From Nitrospiraceae bacterium (GTDB lineage Bacteria > Nitrospirota > Nitrospiria > Nitrospirales > Nitrospiraceae), in the NCBI GenBank assembly GCA_014534095.1, contig JACVSD010000109.1, positions 1 through 5,655 on the forward strand: 5,655 bases of DNA, read 5' to 3'. This document shows, one piece after another, positions 1-5,597 of the stretch; within the stretch, counting starts at the first letter, position 1; each line of letters opens with the position of its first letter. A program made the translations under genes and the position numbers. The notes below the pieces were generated by a model. It saw nothing but the letters and a program-made list of their open reading frames with translations, did not search any database and was not told the DNA's origin.

Positions 1-455
1 ATTTGACCATCAAATTTTTAGGGGACACCGATGAGGCGCTGCTGGCTCCTATGCATGATGCCATCGAGCAATCCGTCAAGCCGCACCTGCCCATCCGTAT
101 TCCGTCTGAACGGATAGGCGTCTTTCCACGCGTTCAGCAACCGACGGTACTGTGGGTGGGACCTGGCGAGCGGTGGCGCCACACTGACGATGCCTCGAGA
201 CTCGTGGCGCTTCATCAAGCCGTGGAAGCAGCCTGTCAGCCGTTTGGCTTTCCGCCGGAAGGCAGAGCACTCAGTCCACACCTGACATTGGCCCGTATTA
301 AAGAAGGCCAACGCCGAGTCGGGCAAGAGTTGAGACGGACCGGCGTGATGAATCGGCCCCTGGTTCTGGATGCCGTGTCCGTCAGGACCCTTACACTGAT
401 GAAGAGTGAATTGCGTCCGGAAGGCGCCCTGTACACCCGAGTGTGGGAGTGTTGA
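1..455 (+). CDS. thpR: RNA 2',3'-cyclic phosphodiesterase (2H family), 5'-truncated by the window edge
   Basis: This is the C-terminal 150 or so residues of a 2H phosphoesterase of the ThpR/LigT type, cytoplasmic enzymes that hydrolyse 2',3'-cyclic phosphodiester ends of RNA. The second catalytic motif, HLTL, is clear at residues 93-96 counted from base 3, in the context SPHLTLARIK. At the very start the reading LTIKFLGD matches what follows the first HxT motif. The codon before it has only its last two bases (AT) in the window, which fits a His codon, so the first motif would straddle the edge. The family is usually about 180-190 residues, so roughly 35-40 N-terminal residues are missing, and the TTG at position 3 is an internal Leu rather than a start. 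The reading frame ends at TGA 453-455. In many bacteria thpR lies directly before recA; here it does not. No strong terminator hairpin follows the stop. Confidence 0.88.
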   Translation, partial: LTIKFLGDTDEALLAPMHDAIEQSVKPHLPIRIPSERIGVFPRVQQPTVLWVGPGERWRHTDDASRLVALHQAVEAACQPFGFPPEGRALSPHLTLARIKEGQRRVGQELRRTGVMNRPLVLDAVSVRTLTLMKSELRPEGALYTRVWEC

Positions 456-636
456 GATAAGCGCCTGGGCAACCCTGGCAGAACTTCAGACCGGCTGTGC
501 GAGATTCTGGTGACGGCGAGAGGAATGTGAGGGTCGACAAAGACACGGCATGGTGTGCAACAGCATCCGGAGATAGGTGTCTTGTTCGGGAACTGGAAGG
601 GAGTTCGCCTCACGGTGCTCGACGTCTGGCACGGCC

Positions 637-665
637 TTGACAACCTTAGCCTGCCGTATTGTATC
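637..665 (+). promoter_or_regulatory. Possible sigma-70-like promoter in the convergent gap
   Basis: TTGACA at 637-642 is a perfect -35 hexamer. At a 17-nt spacing lies TGTATC (660-665), only a 3/6 match to the -10 consensus; TATTGT at 657-662 is a better hexamer but only 14 nt away. Transcription would run into the non-coding gap and then antisense to the end of the GT20 gene. With a weak -10 this could easily be chance. Confidence 0.2.
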
Positions 666-682
666 TAGGAAGGGATCGGTGT

Positions 683-736
683 TTCAGCCGGATGGACAAT
701 CTCAACCGGTTGCCTTCTATCTGCAAGTGGGCTGAA
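683..736. repeat. Inverted repeat with an inner palindrome
   Basis: TTCAGCC (683-689) is perfectly complementary to GGCTGAA (730-736), with 40 nt between. The perfect 10-bp palindrome CAACCGGTTG sits inside the loop at 703-712. There is no adjacent T-run, so it is not a typical intrinsic terminator in either direction. It could be part of a structured RNA or a protein-binding site. Confidence 0.3.
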
Positions 737-756
737 CTGCCTAGCCAAGGCCCGTA

Positions 757-780
757 GTGCTTGCTGTCATCCGAAAGCAC
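757..780 (-). terminator. Weak candidate hairpin just after the GT20 gene
   Basis: GTGCTT (757-762) and AAGCAC (775-780) form a 6-bp stem with a 12-nt loop, starting 7 nt past the GT20 stop codon on the minus strand. No U-run follows in the minus direction, so if it works in termination or 3'-end protection it is not a canonical intrinsic terminator. Confidence 0.25.
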
Positions 781-787
781 GTGTTGG

Positions 788-3037
788 TCATGTCCGGCCA
801 CCGGTGATCACGCGCATATCGGGTTCTCCGACTTCCCGCATGAGTCGAGCGCGCTGCCGCATACGAGCCGCATCCATCAGCATCCGCCCTGCCCAGCGAT
901 AGACGTTGAATTCCTGGACGATCCCTCGCATGCTGCGCATCCTCGCCCGTTGTTCCACCGGCGACATGCTGAGCGCGAGATGCAGCGCGGCGGCGCACTG
1001 GTCGATATGGTAGGGGTTGATGATCAAGGCTTCCGGCAGTTCACAGGCCGCGCCGGTAAACTGGCTGAGAATGAGGACCCCTTGATCGTCATCCCGCGCC
1101 GCGACGAATTCCTTGGCGACGAGATTCATGCCATCGTGCAGGCTGCTCACGAGGCAGAGATCGGCTCCGCGGTAATACGTCCGGAGGTCCGCCGGATCGT
1201 GGTGCTGGATGAGCAGGATGATCGGCTGGTATCCCGTGTGGCCGAAGCGTTGATTGATCCGGTCGGCAAGGGCCTGCACTTCCCGGCAGAACTGTCGGTA
1301 CTGTTCGATGATCGAGCGGCTGGGGGCGGCGATTTGGATGAACGAAAACGTGCCGACCCATTCAGGCTGAAGTTCGAGCAGCCGTTCCACGGCTAAAAAC
1401 CGTTCTAGGATGCCTTTGGTGTAGTCCAGTCTCTCCACCCCGAGCCCGATACGGTGTTCGGGTTTGAGCCGATGGATCGTGCGAACCTGCGTCTGGCAGT
1501 CCTGCACGGATGGCTGGTCCTGGAGCGCGGGCCCGGACCACTCGATCGAGATGGGGTAGTGGTTCACCGCGGTCAGTTTGCCTCCGTGTGAAATGGTGGA
1601 ACTGTCACGGTCGATTCTCGCTTCGAGCAACCGGTCGACGCTGTCGAAAAAGTTGCTGCAATGAAATCTGGTGTGAAAGCCCAGAATGCTGCTGCCGAGC
1701 AATCCTTTGAGGATTTCGCGATGCCAGGGACAGATGGCGTAGTGCTCGGGATTGGGCCAGGGGATATGCCAGAACGTAATGATCGTGGCGTTGGGCAGGT
1801 GGTCGCGAATGATCTTGGGTACCAGCGCGAGGTGGTAATCCTGCACGAGCACCACGGGGTTGTCCGTCTTGGCTTCTTCGATGACGGCGAGGGCGAATCG
1901 CTCATTGATCTCTTTGTAGTGCTGCCAGTCCGACGATCGAAACACCGGCCGTACGTGAGCCAAGTGGCACAGCGGCCAGAGCCCTTCATTGGCAAATCCA
2001 TAGTAGTAGCCGGTTTCTTCCTCGGCCGTCATCCAGATGCGCCGGATAGCATAGGTCGGGCGGTTGGGCGGCACCCGCACATGTCCGCGGGCATCCACCG
2101 TTTCTCGATCGCCTGTCCCGTTGCCATGGGCAATCCATACCCCCGAGCAGGCCCGCATGACCGGCTCCAGCGCGGTGACGAGTCCGCTGGCCGGCACTCC
2201 CACCTCGATGCCCTGTTCCGTCCGGCTATGAATATACGGCTGGCGGTTCGACACAATCATGATTTCATCGCCGGCGAGATAATCATGGAGAATGGTCTTC
2301 AAGGTCTTGGGGGTCCAGGTCATTTGACTTTCATCGCGTAATCGTTTGTCGGCCTCCAATTGCTGGATGAGGGTGCGAAGGTCTTTGGCGACCGGCTGCA
2401 ACTCGGGGTCATGAGGTTGGCTGCGGAGCAACGTCAGCAGTCCTTCTCCGCGGAGCATGGACCGGACACCGCTGACCCATCCTTTCCAGCTCAAATGCGC
2501 CACCAGGACCGTGACCAGCGAGATGACGGCACCGATGACGGCGAAGAGATAAAAGAGATACCATTTCGTATCGGAACTGCGGCGCTGGACCCAGCTCATG
2601 TCGTGGACGAGCATGAGCCGGCCGAGGGTATGGCCGTTGTTCTGGATTTCCACCGCGGAGACATGCACGGCCCCTCTGAACAACGGCATCACGGTCGTTT
2701 GATTCGCTTTGAGGGTGGCCGTCCCGTCGCATGGAATTGTGTCGGGATACGTCTGCGTCTTATAGAGCAGGCGGTTCGTGTGATCGCAGAAGCCGATGGC
2801 GTACAGACGCTCGTCTTGAATCAGGCGGTGGAAGTAGTTCGCAATTTTGGTCTTGGATTCTTCGCGGAGGAGATCCACGAGCGAAGCTTCAATGGTATTG
2901 GCGATCAGGTGTGACCGCATTTCCATATCGCGCACAAACCATTTGAGTGTCAGGCTATCGACCAGCGGAATGACGGCATAGGCGAGGCCTGCGAGCACGA
3001 CGGCCAGGGGCAACACAAATCGAAGCGATAAACGCAT
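788..3037 (-). CDS. otsA: Membrane-anchored GT20 glycosyltransferase, trehalose-6-phosphate synthase type, with extracytoplasmic sensor domain
   Basis: This 749-residue protein probably transfers glucose from a nucleotide sugar to glucose-6-phosphate, giving trehalose-6-phosphate. It has a basic N-terminus and TM1 at about 8-27, an extracytoplasmic domain at about 28-157 with two Cys (C84, C103) and a CACHE/PAS-like look, TM2 at about 158-181, a HAMP-like helical stretch at about 182-232, then a cytoplasmic GT20 domain from about 255 to 725. GT20 motifs are intact: SNRQPY (R265), PASGLVTAL (282-290), VQDYHLALVP (D400), FWHIPWP (422-428), GFHT (453-456), R574 in APSR, VERLDYTKG (R536, K541) and HDGMNLVAKE (D635, E643). 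E. coli OtsA is about 470 residues, so some 250 N-terminal residues are extra. There is no fused phosphatase domain and no otsB in the window. The ATG at 3035-3037 is preceded by AGGTGA four nt away. The acceptor is inferred; the gene symbol refers to the catalytic domain only. The architecture belongs to a membrane-bound GT20 subgroup I recall from proteobacteria. Confidence 0.88.
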   Translation of the reverse strand: MRLSLRFVLPLAVVLAGLAYAVIPLVDSLTLKWFVRDMEMRSHLIANTIEASLVDLLREESKTKIANYFHRLIQDERLYAIGFCDHTNRLLYKTQTYPDTIPCDGTATLKANQTTVMPLFRGAVHVSAVEIQNNGHTLGRLMLVHDMSWVQRRSSDTKWYLFYLFAVIGAVISLVTVLVAHLSWKGWVSGVRSMLRGEGLLTLLRSQPHDPELQPVAKDLRTLIQQLEADKRLRDESQMTWTPKTLKTILHDYLAGDEIMIVSNRQPYIHSRTEQGIEVGVPASGLVTALEPVMRACSGVWIAHGNGTGDRETVDARGHVRVPPNRPTYAIRRIWMTAEEETGYYYGFANEGLWPLCHLAHVRPVFRSSDWQHYKEINERFALAVIEEAKTDNPVVLVQDYHLALVPKIIRDHLPNATIITFWHIPWPNPEHYAICPWHREILKGLLGSSILGFHTRFHCSNFFDSVDRLLEARIDRDSSTISHGGKLTAVNHYPISIEWSGPALQDQPSVQDCQTQVRTIHRLKPEHRIGLGVERLDYTKGILERFLAVERLLELQPEWVGTFSFIQIAAPSRSIIEQYRQFCREVQALADRINQRFGHTGYQPIILLIQHHDPADLRTYYRGADLCLVSSLHDGMNLVAKEFVAARDDDQGVLILSQFTGAACELPEALIINPYHIDQCAAALHLALSMSPVEQRARMRSMRGIVQEFNVYRWAGRMLMDAARMRQRARLMREVGEPDMRVITGGRT

Positions 3038-3079
3038 ATCCTCACCTCTCGCTCAGGAAGACGACTCGATGAGATTCCT

Positions 3080-3122
3080 TTGGCTCATGGAAGCATGGAA
3101 CAGCCAAGTGGAACCTGTTCCA
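3080..3122 (-). promoter_or_regulatory. Overlapping inverted repeats in the leader of the GT20 gene
   Basis: The 99-nt gap before the GT20 gene holds two inverted repeats. TGGAACAG (3096-3103) pairs with CTGTTCCA (3115-3122), 8 bp with an 11-nt loop. TTGGCT (3080-3085) pairs with AGCCAA (3102-3107), 6 bp with a 16-nt loop. The shared bases 3102-3103 make the two stems mutually exclusive. The element TGGAA(C/G) also occurs directly at 3088-3093, 3096-3101 and 3109-3114, and inverted at 3117-3122, where TGGAACCTGTTCCA is a near-continuous palindrome. This could be an operator with repeated half-sites or a switching RNA leader. The structure is visible; the function is inferred. Confidence 0.35.
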
Positions 3123-3136
3123 GATCGGTCTCATAC

Positions 3137-3550
3137 CTATCCTTCTGCCTCAACACGGATCGTTGCGGTCGGGGTGATGGCTCCGCGGGGATTCTCAGGG
3201 TTGAGCCAGACGTTGTATTTCAGTTCGCCAGGGCGGACAAAGCAGACGCTCACCGAGGTTTGAGGAGGAATGGATATAAAGTCTTTGACCTCTCCGAACA
3301 TCGTGACCACTCCGTTCTGGCAACTCAGATCCTTGAGGAGAGACGTCGTGAGGAAGCCAAGATTGACCGGTGCGGATCGGACATTCCGCCACCTGACTTC
3401 CTCGCCGGGCTTGGCATAGAGCAGCTGGGGCTGCACAGTGTCGCCGATCTCGACCTGTCGCACGGTCCGTGGAGGCTCGATCGTGGGGCTGTGCCCGCAG
3501 GCCGAAGCGGTCAAAAGAATCGCCGCACACATGACGAACCGCTTCTGCAT
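3137..3550 (-). CDS. Putative lipoprotein, cupredoxin-like fold lacking copper ligands
   Basis: The 137-residue product begins MQKRF followed by a hydrophobic stretch ending ASAC at residues 15-18, a lipobox-like site with C18 as the likely lipidated Cys. Ala rather than Leu at -3 makes the lipobox imperfect. The mature part reads like a cupredoxin: YAKPGEEVRWRN at 45-56 matches the strand before the first copper His, and F104-x-x-PG-x-x-KY-x-V-x-x-NP with G123 and I125 matches the loop that normally carries Cys and His. The usual ligands appear as V62, V114 and N117, so type-1 copper binding is unlikely. Two Cys remain in the mature domain, C77 and C103, which could form a disulfide. The start is supported by AAGGAG five to six nt before the ATG. 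A weak promoter (TTGCTC, 17 nt, CACAAT; positions 3635-3607) lies upstream. The GT20 gene follows after 99 nt on the same strand, so co-expression is possible. Function unknown; the periplasm-facing location is inferred. Confidence 0.75.
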   Translation of the reverse strand: MQKRFVMCAAILLTASACGHSPTIEPPRTVRQVEIGDTVQPQLLYAKPGEEVRWRNVRSAPVNLGFLTTSLLKDLSCQNGVVTMFGEVKDFISIPPQTSVSVCFVRPGELKYNVWLNPENPRGAITPTATIRVEAEG

Positions 3551-3680
3551 GTGTTCTCCTTGTCAACAATGCCGGGAGCCGTGAAAGGGTCTCATCCCTC
3601 TGTCTCATTGTGCCTACTCAGACGCCGGAGAGCAAACTACGGTGTTGGAGCATGGCGCCCGTGCCAGACTCGACGCTGTC

Positions 3681-3950
3681 TCACCGGCCTATACCTGGGG
3701 GATGAAACGGAACGGCGCTGAGTACCGTGTCATGCAAGGAGGGTTCGAATGGCTCGGTACGGGAAGACGGTTGCTGCCACATTTGAAGGTGGACCGGGCC
3801 AGGCAGAAGCGTAAACTCTTCCAGGATTGATCGTTCTCTATCCGATTCTCCTGGAGCGTTCAGGAGGGTGGCCGGAACTCCAAACATTTGCAGGATGACG
3901 CAGAGGCAGAGGACGACCGCCATCGCGGAGCCGGCGGGTTTATTTTTCAT
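3681..3950 (-). CDS. Small membrane-anchored or secreted hypothetical protein
   Basis: This 89-residue frame starts MKNKPAGSAM, then has one hydrophobic stretch at about 10-24 (AVVLCLCVILQMFGV) typical of a signal peptide or single membrane anchor. The rest is polar and Pro-rich and ends FHPPGIGR; it has no recognisable domain or catalytic motif. An ATG four codons upstream (3960-3962) is possible, but a promoter-like -10 box lies directly against it. Transcription would then begin near 3956, so I prefer the ATG at 3948-3950, which would be almost leaderless. No good ribosome binding site precedes either start, which weakens the call. It is read away from the exported-protein gene at 4019 and lies 130 nt before the lipoprotein gene on the same strand. 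The lysine-containing N-terminus and clean hydrophobic core are the main reasons to believe it. I do not recognise the family with certainty. Confidence 0.5.
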   Translation of the reverse strand: MKNKPAGSAMAVVLCLCVILQMFGVPATLLNAPGESDRERSILEEFTLLPGPVHLQMWQQPSSRTEPFEPSLHDTVLSAVPFHPPGIGR

Positions 3951-3990
3951 GCCACGCAGCATAGAATAGTCGCATGATACGCTGTCTCAA
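3939..3990. promoter_or_regulatory. Divergent promoter region between two small exported-protein genes
   Basis: On the minus strand TTGAGA (3990-3985) and TATTCT (3968-3963) are spaced by 16 nt, matching sigma-70 hexamers at 5/6 and 4/6 and directed toward the 89-residue frame. On the plus strand TAGAAT (3962-3967, 5/6) has a poor -35, TTTATT at 3939-3944, 17 nt upstream, and points toward the gene at 4019. The two -10 boxes overlap almost completely, so the two directions could compete. The minus-strand promoter is the better match. Confidence 0.35.
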
Positions 3991-4004
3991 AAAGCAGAGC
4001 AAGG

Positions 4005-4011
4005 AAGGAGG
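4005..4011 (+). promoter_or_regulatory. Ribosome binding site that fixes the start at 4019
   Basis: AAGGAGG ends 7 nt before the ATG at 4019-4021. It decides against an in-frame ATG at 3974, which has no such site and would add 15 residues in front of an otherwise typical signal peptide. Confidence 0.8.
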
Positions 4012-4018
4012 CCGGGGG

Positions 4019-4420
4019 ATGCGGCGATTATACGGAGCCATCTACGGAGTCATTCTTCTTCTGGTGATGAGCCTGCCGCGTACGGCTGTCGCTGAAACGC
4101 CTTCGTTCGATCCGGATCAACCGTTCAGGCAAGCGTTCACGTCAAACCTGTTGCGCGCCATGCTCAATAAGACGTTGGACCTTATCGAAAATCATCTTGA
4201 GATAGCCGGCGACCTGGGCCAAGAGGATGCCGCCGGAGAGCGGCAAGGACAGTTCAGTATCAAAGTGTACCCGCAGGGTAAGTCGCAGTCTGACGAGCAT
4301 CTCGCCGCCGAAGGTTCGTTCCGCCTCTCGCCCGATCTGGGACGGCAGGATTTTCACCTCCGCCTCGAACGTCCGAAGCACTCGGGTGGCGCGTCTGCAC
4401 GCGCCGATGATGTGCTGTAG
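4019..4420 (+). CDS. Exported protein of unknown function
   Basis: The 133-residue product has a clear Sec signal peptide: MRRLYG, a hydrophobic core at about 7-19, and an AVA cleavage site at 23-25 before ETPSF. The mature protein would be about 108 residues. It begins with a likely amphipathic helix (about 36-62, rich in Leu, ending NHLEIAG), followed by three stretches with alternating polar and hydrophobic residues that look like beta strands (about 77-86, 95-103 and 110-117), and ends in a loose Ser/Ala/Gly tail. There are no Cys residues, lipobox or catalytic motif that I recognise. The start is set by AAGGAGG 7 nt upstream. The gene lies 97 nt before recA on the same strand, so some transcription may read through into recA. 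It is probably periplasmic or envelope-associated. A lineage-specific protein of nitrite-oxidiser-like bacteria is my guess, unverified. Confidence 0.72.
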   Translation: MRRLYGAIYGVILLLVMSLPRTAVAETPSFDPDQPFRQAFTSNLLRAMLNKTLDLIENHLEIAGDLGQEDAAGERQGQFSIKVYPQGKSQSDEHLAAEGSFRLSPDLGRQDFHLRLERPKHSGGASARADDVL

Positions 4421-4470
4421 GCGACGGGCCTGGCGCTGTCAAAAAGCTAGGTTTCCCCATTTCGCTTCGG

Positions 4471-4476
4471 TATAAT
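4471..4476 (+). promoter_or_regulatory. Probable recA promoter (-10 box)
   Basis: A perfect TATAAT lies 41 nt before the recA ATG. No good -35 hexamer occurs 16-18 nt upstream (TAGGTT at 4448-4453 is the 17-nt position), and there is no TG extension, so an activator may be needed or the promoter may be weak. I find no CTGT-N8-ACAG or GAAC-N4-GTTC type LexA box nearby. Confidence 0.55.
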
Positions 4477-4517
4477 CCCCCGTCCTTACCCCCCTCTAAT
4501 TGATGTAGGAGACCTGC

Positions 4518-5585
4518 ATGGCCGAAAAAGACGACAAGAAGCGCGCCTTGGATTTGGCCCTGTCCCAGATCGAGAAGCAATATGGGAAAGGGGCCATTAT
4601 GAAACTGGGGTCTGAGGAAAGACCGGCTGATGTGCCGGCGATCTCGACGGGTTCCTTGGGCTTGGATATCGCGCTTGGCGTCGGCGGACTTCCGCGCGGC
4701 CGGGTCATTGAAATCTTCGGGCCAGAGGCTTCTGGAAAGACGACGTTGACCCTCCACTGTATCGCCGAGGTGCAGAAGACCGGAGGGGTGGCGGCCTTCA
4801 TCGATGCGGAGCATGCATTGGATCTGACCTACGCGAGGAAGCTGGGTGTGCAGGCGGATGACCTGCTGGTGTCCCAGCCGGATACCGGCGAGCAGGCCCT
4901 TGAGATCGCCGAAACGCTGGTGCGCAGCGGCGCCATTGACTTGATCGTGGTCGATTCCGTCGCCGCACTGACGCCACGGGCCGAGATCGAAGGTGAAATG
5001 GGCGATGCCCACATGGGATTACAGGCTCGGCTGATGTCGCAAGCCTTGCGGAAGCTGACCGGCGCCATCTCGAAGTCGCTGACGACCGTGATTTTTATCA
5101 ATCAGATCCGCATGAAGCTCGGCGTGATGTTCGGAAACCCGGAAACCACTACGGGCGGCAACGCACTGAAGTTCTACTCATCCGTCCGCCTCGACATCCG
5201 CCGCATTGAGTCCATCAAAGAAGGCCAGGATGTCATGGGCAGCCGCGTTCGCGTGAAGGTCGTCAAGAACAAGATGGCGCCGCCGTTCAAACAAGCCGAA
5301 TTCGACATCATGTTTGCCGAAGGCATTTCGAAGACCGGCGAGTTGGTGGATCTCGGGGTGGACAGAAAGGTGATCGATAAATCCGGGGCCTGGTACTCCT
5401 ATAAGGGTGAGCGCATCGGACAGGGCCGCGAGGCGGCACGCGACTTCTTAAAGAGTAATTCCAGTGCGGCGCTGGATGTGGAAGCCAAGCTCCGTGAGTT
5501 GGCCGGGGTGCCGGCACGGGGCGACAAAAAACCCGAACTGAAAGAAGAAAAGCCGGTCGGGAAAGCCGAGCGGGCTCACCGATAG
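4518..5585 (+). CDS. recA: RecA recombinase
   Basis: This is a complete 355-residue RecA, the cytoplasmic ATPase that forms filaments on single-stranded DNA, drives homologous strand exchange, and stimulates LexA self-cleavage in the SOS response. The Walker A motif GPEASGKT is at 68-75, the catalytic Glu is E98 in DAEHALD, and Walker B LIVVDSV is at 142-148 with D146. DNA-binding loop L1 is at about 156-171 and loop L2, containing [18 protein letters not shown], at about 195-215; all are intact. Length is normal. The C-terminal tail after about residue 333 is mixed and ends in basic residues (KAERAHR) rather than the acidic tail of E. coli RecA. AGGAG lies six nt before the ATG and a TATAAT box lies further upstream. 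The next gene, probably recX, begins 12 nt after the TAG stop, indicating cotranscription. Identification is essentially certain. Confidence 0.99.
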   Translation: MAEKDDKKRALDLALSQIEKQYGKGAIMKLGSEERPADVPAISTGSLGLDIALGVGGLPRGRVIEIFGPEASGKTTLTLHCIAEVQKTGGVAAFIDAEHALDLTYARKLGVQADDLLVSQPDTGEQALEIAETLVRSGAIDLIVVDSVAALTPRAEIEGEMGDAHMGLQARLMSQALRKLTGAISKSLTTVIFINQIRMKLGVMFGNPETTTGGNALKFYSSVRLDIRRIESIKEGQDVMGSRVRVKVVKNKMAPPFKQAEFDIMFAEGISKTGELVDLGVDRKVIDKSGAWYSYKGERIGQGREAARDFLKSNSSAALDVEAKLRELAGVPARGDKKPELKEEKPVGKAERAHR

Positions 5586-5597
5586 GGCCGAGGTGTT

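Larger units (their letters stand above)
456..787. other. Convergent intergenic region, no convincing gene
   Basis: This 332-base gap lies between the 3' ends of thpR (plus) and the GT20 gene (minus). I see no tRNA, rRNA or protein-like reading frame. A minus-strand open frame covering 236-643 has a composition unlike a protein and overlaps thpR. The gap holds a perfect TTGACA at 637-642, a 7-bp inverted repeat at 683-689/730-736 enclosing the palindrome CAACCGGTTG (703-712), and a 6-bp inverted repeat at 757-762/775-780 next to the GT20 stop. It may simply be spacer with terminators, or it may carry a small RNA. Confidence 0.6.

Noticed and set aside
236..643. A 135-codon minus-strand frame across the end of thpR and the gap
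   Set aside because: Its first half lies in non-coding sequence and its second half is antisense to the thpR catalytic region; there is no start signal or domain.
456..790. A tRNA or other standard RNA gene in the convergent gap
   Set aside because: No cloverleaf arms, T-loop GTTCNANNC or CCA end could be found on either strand.
761..2914. Three long plus-strand open frames (761-1396, 1661-2341, 2360-2914) opposite the GT20 gene
   Set aside because: They lie wholly or almost wholly antisense to a gene with intact GT20 motifs, have no protein-family signature, and are expected from the high third-position GC of the opposite strand.
3109..3122. TGGAACCTGTTCCA as a LexA (SOS) box
   Set aside because: The GAAC/GTTC halves are separated by 2 nt, whereas the Gram-positive type box needs 4, and the site precedes a glycosyltransferase gene rather than recA.
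3080..3721. A 213-codon plus-strand frame covering the lipoprotein gene
   Set aside because: The minus-strand lipoprotein has a good ribosome binding site, signal sequence and cupredoxin-like pattern; the plus frame has none of these.
3674..3989. 10-bp direct repeat CGCTGTCTCA (3674-3683 and 3980-3989) flanking the small 89-residue frame
   Set aside because: Exact 10-bp repeats are expected several times by chance in a window of this size, and there are no inverted ends or transposase to suggest a mobile cassette.
4260..5012. A 250-codon minus-strand frame opposite recA and the exported-protein gene
   Set aside because: It is antisense to unmistakable recA, its composition is rich in His, Arg and Gly as in opposite-strand shadows, and no ribosome binding site or motif supports it.
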